DNA of 64,000 nt from NCBI GenBank assembly GCA_028571685.1, contig CM053152.1, forward strand, positions 24,994,001-25,058,000, read 5' to 3'. The position numbers and the translations under genes are program-made. The notes beneath the pieces are model-generated. The model made no database searches. It was not told the origin of the DNA and saw only the letters and a list, made by a program, of their open reading frames with translations. This document shows, one piece after another, positions 50,495-62,820 of the stretch. The stretch's first letter is position 1; every line of letters starts with the position of its first letter. Origin of the DNA: Heterohyrax brucei. Taxonomy: Eukaryota > Chordata > Mammalia > Hyracoidea > Procaviidae.

Positions 50495-53400
50495 ATGGCA
50501 GCAGTGAACACATACCTATCAATAATTACATTGAATGTGAATGGACTGAATGCTCCAGTAAAGAGACACCGAGTGTCGTCTTGGATCAAAAGACACGACC
50601 CAGCAATATGTTGTCTACAAGAAACTCACTTGAGACCTAAAGACAGGAACAAACTGAAAATGAAAGGATGGAAGAATATATATCAAGCTAACAATGAACA
50701 AAGAAGAGCAGGGGTGGCAATTCTAATCTCAGACAAAATCAATTTTAATGTCAAATCCACCATCGTGGACAAAGATGGACACTATTTATTGCTGAAAGGT
50801 TCAGTACACAAGCAAGACTTAACTATATTAAATATTTATGCACCTAATGTCAGAGCACCTAAATATGTCGAAGAAACACTGACTACACTCAAAAAAGAGT
50901 TAGATGACTCCACAATAAGTGGGAGACTTTAACACTCCACTCTCACCACTAGACAGATGATCTAGAAAAAAGCTCAGTAAAGATACAGAAGACCTCATTG
51001 ACGCAATTAACCAACTAAACCTCATTGATATATACAGAACTTTCCACCCATCAGCAGACAACTACACCTTCTCCAGAGCACATGGAACATTCTCTAGAAT
51101 TGACAATGTGATAGGCCATAATGCAATGCTCAACAAAATCCATAACATTGAGTTACTGCAAAGCATCTTCTCAGATTATAAAGCCATAAAAGTTGAAATC
51201 AATAGCAGAGAAAACATAGATAGAAAGTGGAACTCTTGGAAACTGGACAACGTCTTGCTCAAAAAAACATGGGTTATAGAGGAAATCAAGAATGAATTAA
51301 ATAAATTCATGGATTCCAATGAGAACGAAAACACTTCCTACCAGAACCTGTGGGATACAGCCAAAGCAGTGCTCAGAGGTCTGTTTATCTCCATAAATGC
51401 ACACATCTGTAAGGAAGAAAGAAACCAAATCAAGGAACTAACTCTACAGCTTGAACAAGTAGAAAGAGAACAACAGAGGAACCCCTCGGGCACCAGATGA
51501 AATGAGATCATAAAGATTAGAGCAGAGCTAAATGAATTAGAGAATAGAAAAACAATTGAAAAAATTGAAAAGACCAAAAGCTGGTTTTTTGAAAAGATCA
51601 ACAAAATTGATAAACCACTGGCTAAACTTACTAAAGAAAAGCAGGAAAGGAAACAAATAACCCAAATTAGAAATGAGAGGGGAGTTATCACCACAGATGC
51701 AACAGAAATCAAAAATATCATAACAGAATACTATGAAAGACTGTACTCTAACAAATTTGAAAACCTAGGGGAGATGGACCAATTCCTTGACTCATACCAC
51801 CTACCCAAATTAGCACAACGTGAAGCAGAACAACTTAATAAACCCATCACAAAGGAAGAGATTGAAAAGGTCATCAAAACACTGCCAACCAAAAAAAAGT
51901 CCGGGCCCAGATGGCTTCACGGCAGAATTCTACCAAGCATTTAGAGAAGAGTTATCCCCAATACTACTGAGACTATTTCACAGTATAGAAAGGGACGGAG
52001 TACTCCCAAACTCATTCTATGAAGCCAGTATAACCCTGATACCTAAGCCAGGGAAAGCTCCAACAAAGACAGAGAACTACAGACCGATATCACTCATGAA
52101 ACTAGATGCAAAAATCTTCAACAAAATTCTTGCCAACAGAATACAACAACATATCAAGAAAATAATCCATCATGACCAAGTGGGATTCATACCAGGGATG
52201 CAAGTCTGGTTCAACATCAGGAAAACAATTAATCTGATTAACCACATAAATAACACAAAAGACAAGAATCACCTGATTTTGTCCATTGATGCTGAAAAGG
52301 CATTTGATAAAGTCCAACATCCATTCATGCTAAAAACTCTTAGCAAAATGGGCATAGACGGCAAATTCCTCAACACAATAAGGGCCATTTATACAAAGCC
52401 AATTGCCCACATCATCCTGAATGGAGAAAGACTGAAAGACTTTCCCTTGAGATCAGGAACTAGACAAGGATGCCCACTGTCACCTCTCCTATTCAACATT
52501 GTGCTAGAAGTTCTAGCCAGAGCAATTAGACAAGACCAAGAAATAAAGGGCATCTGCATTGGCAAAGAGGAAGTTAAAACCTCCCTGTTCGCAGATGATA
52601 TGATTCTATATGCAGAGAACACAAGGAATCTATAAATAAGCTACTCAAACTGATAGAAGAGTTCAGCAAAGTCTCAGGATACAAGATAAACATCAGTAAA
52701 TCAGTAGGTTTCCTTTATACTAACAACGAGACTGTTAAGGAGGAAATTATCAAATCAATACCATTTACGATAGCCCAAAAGAAGATAAAGTACCTAGGAA
52801 TTAATGTAACCAGAGAAACAACAGACCTTTACAAAGAGAACTACAAGTCCTTACTACAAGAAACCAAGAGAGACTTAGATAAATGGTAAAACCTACTCTG
52901 CTCATGGATAGGAAGACTTAACATTGTGAAAATGTCTATTTTACCTGAAGCAATTTGTTTATATAACGCAATCCCAATACAAGTTCCAGCATCATTTTTT
53001 AATGAGATGGAGAAACAAATCACTAATTTTGTTTGGAAAGGGAAGAAGCCCCAGATAAGTAAGGTACTACTAAAGAAGAAGAACACACTGGGAGGCCTCT
53101 CATTACCCGACCTTAGAACATACTACACTGCCACAGTGGTCAAAACAGCCTGGTACTGGTACAAGAACAGACAGATCGATCAATGGAACAGAATTGAGAC
53201 CCCAGAGATGACACCATCTGCCTATGAACAGTTGATATTCGACAAAGGCCCTAAGACATTAAACTGGGGTAAAAACAATATCTTCAACAAATGGTGCTGG
53301 CAAAATTGGTTATCCATCTGCAATAAACTGAATGAAGATCCGTATCTTACACCTTATACAAAAACCAACTCCAACTGGATAAAAGAGCTAAATATCAAAC

Positions 53401-54314
53401 CTAAAACGATAAAGCTCATCCAAGAAAAGGTAGGAACAACAATAGAAGTTTTAATACACAGTGAGGACAGACTCCAAAATCTGTCAAAGAAACCTCAATC
53501 AACAGAAGAGAAAATAGATAAATGGGAACTATTAAGAATCAAACACTTTTGCTCATCCAAAGACTTTATTAATAGAATTAAAAGAACACCCACAGCATGG
53601 GAAAAAATATTTGGCAACTCTATGTCAGACCGATGCATGATCTCCATAATCTATAAGATACTACAAAATATCAAGAAGAAGAAGATAAACCATCCAATTA
53701 AGCGATGGGCAAAGAAGATGGACAGACACTTCACTAAAGAGGAGATCCAGGCAGCCAAAAAACACATGCGGACATATTCACGATCTTTAGTTATTAAAGA
53801 AATTCAGATGAAGACAACAATGAGATACCATCTCATCCCAACAAGATTGGCCATGATCCAGAAAACACAAAACAACAAATGCTGGAGAGGCTGTGGAGAA
53901 AGTGGAACCATCCTACACTGTTGGTGGGGTTGCAAAACGGTCCAGCCTCTTTGGAAGGCAATCTGGCGCTTCCTTAAAAAAATGGATATCGATATACCAT
54001 TTGACCCAGTAATTCCACTACTTGGAATATATCCTACAGAATCAAGGCCTTTCACACCAACGGACACATGCACCAGAATGTTTACCGCAGCACAGTCCAC
54101 GATAGCGAAAAGATGGAATCAACCCAGATGCCCAACAATAGAAGAATGGATAGGTAAACTGTGGTACATATACTCAATGGAACACTACGCAATGATAAAG
54201 AATAATGATGATTCCAGGAGACATCTCGTAACCTGGTTTCAACTAGAAGACATTATGTTGAGTGAAAGTAGTCAGCGACAAAAGGACAAATACTGTATGA
54301 GACCTCTACGATAA
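50495..54314 (+). pseudogene. L1 ORF2, full length with five identifiable lesions
   Basis: ORF2 supplies endonuclease (about residues 1-240), RT (about 500-770) and a C-terminal cysteine-rich region. Start ATG GCA GCA at 50495. Endonuclease: ITLNVNGLNAPVKRHRVSSW, then CCLQETHLRPKDR (metal-binding Asn and Glu kept). [60 protein letters not shown], catalytic LFADDMILY (Asp-Asp at 52594-52599). C terminus: GCGESGTILHCWWGCKTVQP. Total span is 3,820 bp, about 1,273 codons, the usual ORF2 size. Lesions: frameshift near 50925 (inside the endonuclease), TGA near 51498, frameshift in the A run near 51893, one-base loss near 52620, and TAA at 52887-52889. From 52926 to 54314 the frame is open for 462 codons. 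It cannot make a functional protein. Confidence 0.93.
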
Positions 54315-55321
54315 GATCTCAAAAACAGACTTGTGTATAGAAGAAAAGACTCTTTAACAGCTGCAAGGGAGGGGAGGGAGGAAGGGTGAGGGGGGGAGGA
54401 TTTAGCTTAGATAGTTACTAGAAATCTAGTTGGGAGAAAGCGGTGATAGCACACATTAGAAACAAGAACAACATTAAGTGGACTTCAGCATAACTTGAGT
54501 ACTCTTTCCATCTTAACTCAATACTGCAAGGATAGAGTAGCTGGGGCAGGGGGCGGGGGACCATGCTCTTAGGCGAATTCCAGGCCAGTTGGCACAACTA
54601 GCGTTTTGCTAAGAGAGCTCTCTGCACCCCACATTGGTGAGTGGCGTCTGGTGTCTTAAAAGCTGCCAAGCTGCCATCCGAGGACACAGCAAATGGTCCC
54701 AACTCAGCAGGAAAGGATGCTCACCGAGGACCAAAATGATATGCGGTAAAGACAACCGAGAAGACAGAGAGACCCACAAGAGTGGGTGCCTACATCAACT
54801 TGGCACCGGAAGAACCGGATGGTGCCCGGCCACCACCAGCGATAGCCACGATCGAGCTAACAGAGAGGAGTCTCACTGGCAACACAAGAATAAAAAGTGG
54901 TGCATCATGAGATTTCCACTAAAAGACTTCAATTGATGGTCCAGCGGTTTTGGGGTTCCTCTGAGAGCATGGCCCCCGGCCCTGATGCTGCCCTTTCCCA
55001 TAAATTATAACAAAGGTCCACTCTTTGGACAGGAATGGATTGGACTTGGCAATGCAGAGTGACCATATATTGGAAGCACTTTATGGTTCTATACATCTGT
55101 AGGATATCATCTTGCTGACCTCTGGCTGGAGGAAGGGGAGTGGATGGAGAGAAGGGGAAAGGAGGCTGTTGGGAGGATGAGACATGTATGGAGCAGAGAG
55201 GAATAGTGTGCTGTCACCGGACAGGGAGAGCAGTGGAAGTTGCATATAGGTGGGCATGTAAATTTATACGTGAATGTACATTTTCACTCAGTCATGTTAA
55301 GTAAAAATTAAAAAAAAAGAG
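54315..55321 (+). other. L1 3' UTR with G-rich tract and open sense frame
   Basis: After the stop, a polypurine stretch (GGGAGGGGAGGGAGGAAGGG at about 54366, followed by GGGGGGGAGG) could form a quadruplex. A second G cluster is GGGGCAGGGGGCGGGGGA at 54544. A sense frame is open 54634-54936 (CGKDNREDRETHKSGCLHQL, then GRTGWCPATTSDSHDRANRE), without an ATG at its opening. The distal 300 nt is conserved with the copies at 10128, 15945, 18443 and 59115. Confidence 0.8.
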
Positions 55322-55334
55322 AGATACACTAAAA
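55322..55334 (+). repeat. Target-site duplication of L1 (right copy)
   Basis: Exact copy of 50455-50467. Confidence 0.9.
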
Positions 55335-55512
55335 AGTGTTGAAGTGAATAGTTTCTCTAGAAATAGAAGATCAGAAAATCCACATCATAGTAAAACCCTT
55401 CTATTTTTCAGTTTGATTTTTGTTTCATGGTCATAAACTTAACTATGTTGTCCAGCTTGACTTTGAAGGCGTTAAGGGAAACAGAAACTCTATATAACTA
55501 TAGCAAATAAGA

Positions 55513-55812
55513 ATACAGACAGTTCCTGGATTATGAGTGTCTAACTTACGGACAACTTGTATTTGTCCTTCGGTGTCATGTAAATTCCCAGTCACTTTGA
55601 AACGACTGAACTAATCCCTACTTACAATACATTCATCACAATCGCCTTTACTTGCTGCAAGTACAGTTTTTAATTTGATGAAGAGGCTTTGAGCATTTTC
55701 TTTCATTAAAGTGAGGCTAAATAAGAACCATACACACCTGTCCTGACTTGTCTGCAGATTCGACTTAGAGAAATAGGTAGGAACAAATCTGATCTGTAAC
55801 CCAGAAAATGAC
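55513..55812. repeat. Possible terminal-inverted-repeat element, unidentified
   Basis: The start CAGTTCCTGGATTATGAG and the reverse complement of the end (CATTTTCTGGGTTACAGA) agree in 11 of the first 14 positions. About 300 nt lies between. I cannot assign a family. It could be a small non-autonomous DNA transposon or chance. Confidence 0.3.
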
Positions 55813-55984
55813 TTTACAAAGGTAGTATAGTGTGAGGTCAGGTCAAGTGAGGTTGGTCTGTTCTCTCCAGTATAGATGGAATGCTTTGTTGATTAAGACA
55901 AAATACAAGCCAAATTTATGAAAGTTGTCCACACTTGGCAATTAACTAACCTTGCCATTCTGATATACAAAGATTTCAAATATT

Positions 55985-57300
55985 TTGTGTTGCCTGGACT
56001 GGTGGATGGAAAGACTGAATAAGGAAGACAACAACAAAGCAACTCAATGGCTGGTGTTGCATGTTGTTTTTCTTGTAGTGATGCAAGAACTGAACAATAA
56101 TGAAGGCCCCTGTGTTTAGGCTTTTACTGACTCATTGGCAGCGGCCAGTGGCTTGGACACATGGTCAGTTAGGTGGGCAATGGAAAACTAGACTACTAAA
56201 TACATATCTATATGGAGCATGGCCAAAGTAAATCACAATAAGAATTTAAGGGACGCATTAAAGTAGGGTATATTGTCGTCTACCAGAAAAGAACCTTTGT
56301 GTAATTGGAGGGTGATTAGAATCAGTGTGCTCACCTAAAGTCCACAAAACAGATGCACATGGGGATACTGCATGTTTTGAATCTAGACATATTCCTCTTG
56401 CATCCTTTGAGACATAAAACGCCACTAAAAACTGTTCTGTCTACCAACAAGAAAGACAGTACCACATATGGCCATGAGGAAGAGTCTCTGGGGAAATGGC
56501 CACACTGATTGTGGATATTTTAATTATATTGTATAAATGCTGGTAGTCTTGGAAGGCTATAAATGGGTCCTGACAGGACTAGACACTTTTCTGGACTGGA
56601 GTTTGCATTTTCTATAGTAGATGCAGCAAATGCCTGAAATACTGTAAAAGGATTGGAACAGAAAATGCAGTACCAATTTGGACCACCTAGTTACAGTTCT
56701 TCAAGCCAAGGACCATACTTTACAGCCCATGATTTCCAACAGTGGGTAAAAAAAAAAAAACCTGTGTCAGTATCATATGACATACCATGTTGCCCATTAT
56801 CCTCAGAGTATTAGTTTGATAGAGATTGGAACTGAAATGGGCAATTGAAACATTTGTCTAAAAAGAAGAGAGATAAAGGCATGAAGGACTGGCTTACGAG
56901 TTTCATGAGTGTGTGCTCACACTCAGTATGGTGAAGCTCAAGGAGGGAGGGTCTGCACTTGATAGATTTCTCTGATTTTGTAGGGGACCTGGGAAGAAGG
57001 GGAGTAGGATGATGCTGGCATATTTGGACAATTGTTTCTCATCACCTCAGCTTTGTTTTTTCCTTCCTGATGCGGTGATCCCAGGACCAGGGTTACCAAT
57101 GCGGATGGCAGAAACAGGGATGATCCTTAAGCATGAAATTGTAACTAATGTTTAAACTTTTGTGTCAGAATTCCTAAGGGTGTGATGGAATAGACTGTGC
57201 CTTGATCGCATCTGGCAATATTAGGGTTGGTGGTAAATGCAGCGATAGTGCCTCATGGTTGATACAGTCCACTAGTTGGTTGTCTGTGTAAACTTACCCT
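55985..57300 (+). pseudogene. ERV-L-like pol remnant (RNase H and integrase)
   Basis: An endogenous retrovirus fossil. In shifting plus frames the text reads as an RNase H part (around 56100-56230: GQWKTR after a Trp-Ser-like box). An integrase core follows at about 56440-56860, with YHMTYHVAHYPQS near its end. Similarity is to the ERV-L group by overall pattern. Stops and frameshifts are frequent (for example TAA at about 56229), and an A run at 56748-56760 breaks the integrase. No gag or env is visible. The fragment precedes an LTR-like sequence at 57690, as expected for a 3' end of a provirus. It is non-functional. Confidence 0.6.
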
Positions 57301-57689
57301 ATAGGAGTGGAGGTGGAGGGAGACACAACTGTTGGATTAGTGCTGCTGCCAACAGTCTGGACCAGCACCGGGCCTGAGCCCAGCAATCTTCCCAAGGTAG
57401 AAAAGTGGTAAATATAAATGACAAATGAGAAAAGATGAGGGAAATGAACTTATTGCTCAATAGTTCTAGATACGTTTATCTTAATGTACAAGTAGTAGTA
57501 GATCAAGAGAGTGGATGAGTAACCAAATTAGTACAAAAATATGAAAGTGTTTGTAACGGCTTTAGAGGATGATTAACTTATTTAAATGTATCTTTAATCT
57601 ACGTTGGCTTCAGATGCCAGGCATATTCATACTGATACTATATCAGTCTTATGAAAGGTACACCAAATGCAGATAATTTTACTGTAAGA
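57301..57689. other. Unrecognised, probably retroviral 3' internal DNA
   Basis: No frame or repeat can be named. Position between pol and an LTR suggests an ERV 3' internal region. Confidence 0.35.
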
Positions 57690-58285
57690 AAGCCTTGGCT
57701 AAAGGCCACGGGGAGGTCTATATATTTAACGTCACCCAAAGAGAGGTCTGGCCATAGCCCTCATTCCCCGGAAGGCCGACTCTAGGAAGAGTGTCTGTTT
57801 ACCTGAGGGCTTTGGGTTACAGTATATCTGCCTCTGGAGGGACTGAGGATGGTCAGTCACAGGTTATCAGCTCCAGTACTAGAGGGGCTGGAGACTGAAA
57901 GTCAGTGATGTGGGCATCAACTATGTCTTTCCAATAAAAACCGTTGACACCAGGGGTTGGATGAGTCCCTCGTTCCAGTACTCCGTACATATTGTTACAC
58001 ATCGTTTCCAGAAGATGTTAATGCTGTTGTGAATCCATGAGGAGGATATAGTTGGAAGCTCTATGTTTGGAACTCCCTTGGACTTTGCCCAATTTCTCTC
58101 TTTCCTTGGCTCGTTTCAGTCTGTTTTGTTTTCCTGTAACAAATATTAACCATGAATACAACAGCTCCCAGTGAGTTCTGTGAGTCCTAGTGAATTATCA
58201 GATCTGAGTGTGGTCTTGGGTACTCTGAAAAGTGCGGTTGGTATCAGTAGTGAGGCCAGTCTTTCCGACTGTACTCCCTGGCTTT
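57690..58285 (+). mobile_element. ERV-L-type LTR, boundaries approximate
   Basis: TCCCTCGTTCCAGTACTCCG, ACATATTGTTACACATCGTT, TGAATCCATGAGGAGGATAT, TTTCCTGTAACAAATATTAA and GAGTTCTGTGAGTCCTAGTG are in the order I associate with LTRs of this type. ACAAATATTAA could replace a polyadenylation signal. The start is uncertain by more than 50 nt. Confidence 0.5.
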
Positions 58286-59114
58286 GCAAGTGTATTTTCT
58301 GATTTTATTCAGACTGTTCTTTCCTATACACAACAAAACCATCCAACAAACATTATCCTTTAAATGGTTCCTTGGATGCCATTCCAACTATGGCATTATC
58401 CATAGTAAAGCATCATCAAGATGTTAATACAGATGTATGTGTGAATTAAAAAGTGACTCTGAATGCACAGTAACCAATTTATTTCACATTAATAATTCAG
58501 CTATTTTTATTTGTTTCTAAACAAAAAGCAAATAGGACCTAGCCTGCAGAGCAATTGCTAGAGTATGCACAATTTTATTAAACCAAAATAAAATCTTTTA
58601 AAGTTTTTTGATTATGGAAGTCATCCAAACTTCTTTCTTTTTTTCCCTGCTAGGTTTCTCCTTTTAACTGTTTTTTTCCAGACTCGAGATAGAAACTGAT
58701 AGCCGGCATGCCCTTCCCTCCTGTATCTCATCCTGGGGGGAAAAGAGAAGAAATTCATCTAGTGTCATACTCTCCTTTTTTCATAGGAAAGTGAACCCAC
58801 CCTAAAGTGGACCTCTATTTATTGTATCACACCTGTTTCATGTAAGTGCGGTAACATGATCTGACGTAAAATAAAAAAGGAAGAAAATGGCAAGATACTT
58901 TATACAAATAATTTTCAAAGACTTTTAAATTATCTTCATGCTTGGTACTACTGTGTGTTCATGTTTCCAAAGCACTTTAAAAACAGTATTCTTGTCCCAC
59001 CCTTTTTATAACTTGCCAGAAAAACTAGAGGTAGAACAATAATACCAGTTTTAGAGATACAGAGGAGATCATGAAGAGAATCAGATACAGAGCCAGTCAC
59101 CAGGGCTAAGTTTG
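58286..59114. other. Unrecognised; faint MIR trace near the end
   Basis: No gene is seen. 58970-59100 (ACTTGCCAGAAAAACTAGAG, ATACAGAGGAGATCATGAAG) may be an antisense MIR remnant, interrupted by the L1 at 59115. Confidence 0.35.
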
Positions 59115-60797
59115 TTTCTTTTTCTTTTTTCTATTGTGATTAAGTGAAAGTATACAATCCAAACCAATTTTGCGTGCCCACTTATCTGCAGCTCCTTGTG
59201 CTCTCCTTGCCCAGTGACAACACACTCCTCCTTTTCATTCTGTACCTGAAGTATCCTCTTAACAAGTTCTTGTCCTCTATTCTCTACCTTCTCTTCTCCC
59301 ATCTAGAAAGAGACCAGTAGACACAACACATGGTCACATTGTGTCTCTGAGTCCAGTCCATTTTTGTCTTAAGAGTTGACCTCGGTAGTGTTTTCTTGTC
59401 AAGGACAGCAATAAGTCTAGGGGCCATGCTGCCAGGGGATCCTCCAGGTCACTGGACCCAAATTGTGGTCTTTTAGTAGACTTCTTGAGCTGCACCCCTC
59501 TTTTTTCCATATTGCCAAAGGAACTCAACATTGTGTGCCCCATTGCTGCTGTCTTTGGTGGTGGCCAGGTGCCATCTGGTTCTTCTGGTCTCAGGTTGAT
59601 ACATTGTCCCAGTCATATGGGTCCTTCTGTCTCCTGAGCTCCTTTTCCCTCTTGTCTGTGTTACTGTTGGTTATCACCTCTTCTGGATGAGTTAGGACCA
59701 TTTGGTGAACCTCAGATGGCAGCTTTCTAACTTCTAAGACCCAGAGACCACTCATAACATGGGGTGCAGAACTCTCTCAGCAATAAACTAGTTATACCAA
59801 TTGGCCTCAATGTCCCACAAGAGCATGATCCCAAGACATCTGCCTCTGCTACTCTATCCTTGCAATATGGGTTGACATTAGGAGAGCTTTCAGTTTATGG
59901 TGAAGTCCCATTAAGTTGATCTACTTTCTACTGTGTGCTGTCACTTCTTTCACCTAACAAAATTTCTTTTTTTCTTTTCTTTCTTTATTATTATTTATTT
60001 ATTACAGTAAATGAATGAAATTTCTAACATCTATCAACTATCTCATCTATGATAAACTCTCACCCCCCCACCTTTGTAGCCAATAAAGTTATTTTCTTCT
60101 GTAGACAATTCTATTTTTAAGTCCTTATTTGGGGGGTCTAATACAATGTTTGTCCTTTTGACACTGACTGATTTCACTCAGCACATCTTCCAATTGAAAC
60201 CATGTTATGAGATGTTTTCTAAAATATACATTGTTTTTTATGATACCGTAGTGTTCCATTAAGTATATGCACCACAGTTTGTTTATCCATTCATCTGCTG
60301 ATGGACATCGGGTTGATTCCATCTTTTAGTTATTGTGGGCTGTGCTGCAATAAACATTCGCGTACATGTGTCTGTTTACGTGGCAGCCTTTGTTTCTGAA
60401 AGATAAATTCCAAGCAGTGGGATTACAGGATCAAATGATATATCTATTTCCAGCTTTTTAAGGAAGTGCCAGATAGTCTTCCAAAGAGGTTGTACCATTT
60501 TGCAATCCCACCAGCAGTGTAGAAGAGTTCCAGTCTCTCCACAGCTTCTTCAGTATTTGTTGTTTTGTGTTTTTTGGATCATGGCCAACCTTGCTGGGGT
60601 GAGATGATATCTCATTGTAGTTTTGATTTGGATTTCTCTGATAGCTAATGATTGTGAGCATGTTCTCATATGTTGTTTGGCTGCCTGGATGTCCTCTCTA
60701 GTGAAATGTCTGTTCATGCCCTTTGCCTATCACTTAATTGGGTTATTTATCTTTTTCTTGTTGATGTTTTGTAAAACCTTGTAGACTGTGGAGATCA
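59115..60797 (-). mobile_element. L1 (-): 3' UTR and ORF2 C-terminal end
   Basis: On the minus strand, the ORF2 C terminus (60797 down to about 60130; cysteine-rich knob near 60500-60600; WINKLWCIYLMEHYG at about 60250) is followed by a 3' UTR of about 1 kb. The 3' UTR contains an A-rich internal stretch (plus strand T-rich at 59962-60005) with TAATAAATAAATAATAATAA in sense, exactly where the L1 at 3470 ends. The distal part continues to 59115. It resumes beyond the insertion at 60981. Confidence 0.85.
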
Positions 60798-60799
60798 AA

Positions 60800-60978
60800 G
60801 GCTAGAGGAAGGAGAGTAGGTGGAGAGGAGGGGAAAGGAGACTGTTGGGAGGATGAGACATGTATGAAGCCGAGAGGAATAGTGTGCTGTCACTGGGCAG
60901 GGAGAGCAGTGGAAGCTGCATATAGGTGGGCATGTAAATTTATACGGGAATGTACATTTTTACTCAGTCATAAAAAAA
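60800..60978 (+). mobile_element. Small 5'-truncated L1 (+), last 170 nt
   Basis: GCTAGAGGAAGGAGAGTAGG to ACATTTTTACTCAGTCATAA then A(12) matches 55125-55318. It lies inside the minus L1. The host sequence continues across it with a small disturbance, and no clear duplication is visible. Confidence 0.85.
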
Positions 60979-60980
60979 AA

Positions 60981-62820
60981 AAATGACAGTCTGACATGTA
61001 GCTACCAAATATATTTTCCCATAGGTAGTTTTTTAAGATTTTTGATGAAGTTTTTGGATTTGCAAAAGTGTTTGATTCCTAGTAGTTCCCATTTATCTAT
61101 TTTCTCTTCTGTTAATGGTGCTGTTTGTTAGATTTTGAAGTCTGTCTCAGCTGTGTATTAGAGCATTCATCATTGATCCTATTTTTTCTTGCATGATTTT
61201 CATTGTTTTAGGTTTGATATTTAAGTCTTTGATAATTTTAGATTTAGTTTTTGTGTAAGGTGTGAGACACAGGTCTTTTTTTTTTTTTTTTTTTGCAGAC
61301 AGATATTGAATTTTGCCGGCACCATTTGCTAAAGAGACTGTTTTTACCCCAGTTTAGAATCTTAGGGCCTTTTTCAAATATAAACTGTTCATGAGAGGAT
61401 GGTGGCATCTCTGGAGTCTTCACTCTATTCTATTGGTCTATATGTCTCTTTCTGTACCAGTACCAGGCTGTTTTGACTACTGTGGCAGTATAATAGGTTC
61501 TAAGGTCAGGCAGTGTGAGGCCTCTCACTGTGTTTCATTTCTTCAGTAGCACTTTACTAAGCTGAGGTTTATTCCCTTTCCGAACAAAGTTGGTGATTTG
61601 TTTTTCCATCCCATTAAAAATGATATGGAAATTTTTACTGGGATTGCATTGTATAAGTAGATCACTTTAGGTAAAATAGACATCTTCACAGTGTTAAGTC
61701 TTCCTATCCATGAGCAGGGTGTGTTTCTCCAGTTTTTCAAGTCTTTTTTGATTTCTTACAGTAAGGCCTTGTAGTTCTCTCTGTATAGGTTTCTTATTTC
61801 TCTAGTTAGCTTTATTCCTAGATATTTTGTCTTCTTGGGGGTTATAGTAAATGGTATTGATTTGGTGATTTCTTCTTCGATGAATTCTTTGTTAATATAA
61901 AGGAATCCTACTGATTTACTTATGTTTATCCTGTATCTTGACACTTTGCTGAACTCCTCTATTAGTTCCAGTAGTTTATTTATGTATTCCTTAGGATTCT
62001 CTGTGTATACAACATATAATCTGCGCATAGGGAGGTTTTTACTTCTTCATTGCTGATATGGATCCCTTTATTTCTTTGTCTTGTCTAATTGCTCTGGCTA
62101 GAACATCTAGCACAGTGTTGAATAGATGTGATCAGATTGGATATCCTTGTGTAGTTCACATTCTCAGGGGGAATGCTTTCATTCTTTTACCATTCAGGAT
62201 GATGAAGGCAGTTGGCTTTGCGTAGATGCCACTAGTTGTGTCAAGGAATTTCCCTTCTATTTCTATTTTTCTGAGAGTTTTTAGCATGAATGGGTGTTAG
62301 ACTTTGTCAAATGCCTTTTCTGCATCAGTTGACAAAATCAGGTGATTCTTATCTTCTGTGTTATTTACATAGTTCATTACATTAATTGTTTTTCTGATGC
62401 TGAAACAGACCTGCATCCCTAGAATGAAACCAACTTGATCGTCATGAATTATTTTTTTTAGATGCTGTTGAATTCTATTAACTAGGATTTTGCTGAAGAT
62501 TTTTGCATCTAGGTTCATGAATGATATTGGTCTGTAACTTTCTTTTTTTGTAAGATTTTTCCCTGGCTCTGATATCAGGATTGTGCTGACTTCATAGAAT
62601 GGATTTGGGAGTATTCCATCACTTTCTATAGTGTGAAGTAGCCTCAATAATATCGGAGTTAACTCTTCCATGAAAGTTTAGTAGAATTTTCCAGTGAAGC
62701 CATCTGGGCCAGGACTTTGGTTGTCAGATTTTTGATGATTTTTTAAATGTCTTCCTTTGCGACAGATTTACTCAGTTGATCTACTTCTCCTTGTGATAAT
62801 CTTGGTGGGTGATATGAATC
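60981..62820 (-). mobile_element. L1 (-): ORF2 RT to C-terminal region
   Basis: A continuation of the L1 at 59115. On the minus strand the order from 62820 down is RT (62671-62297: [20 protein letters not shown], then [11 protein letters not shown]), RT palm and thumb (62028-61756: [20 protein letters not shown]), and the downstream region (61740-61543: [19 protein letters not shown]). A T run of 20 at 61275-61294 replaces normal sequence. Frameshifts and stops are frequent. Confidence 0.88.
61540..62675 (-). pseudogene. L1 ORF2 RT region, decayed
   Basis: The reverse transcriptase of the minus L1. The catalytic FADD box is mutated: plus-strand AATCTGCGCATAGGG around 62015 reads LCADYML-like in sense, so the second catalytic Asp is lost and a frameshift follows (RLYVVYTENPKEYINKLLEL). 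Upstream, 124 codons are open (62671-62297). The C-terminal part lies on the far side of the small L1 insertion. Confidence 0.8.

Larger units (their letters stand above)
50468..55321 (+). mobile_element. Best-preserved L1, 5'-truncated just before ORF2
   Basis: This 4,854-bp insertion has exact 13-bp duplications. It begins in the ORF1-ORF2 spacer (CATCAACATAAAAATAAAC), holds a full-length ORF2 (50495-54314), a 1-kb 3' UTR and a short A-rich tail (GTAAAAATTAAAAAAAAAGA). It lacks ORF1 and the promoter. It has few lesions and high similarity to the antisense copy at 15945-18426, so both come from a recent active subfamily. Confidence 0.95.

Noticed and set aside
53804-54100. Minus-strand open frames within L1 ORF2 (also 51338-51721, 17182-17611, 63046-63379)
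   Set aside because: They are antisense shadows of ORF2, not genes.
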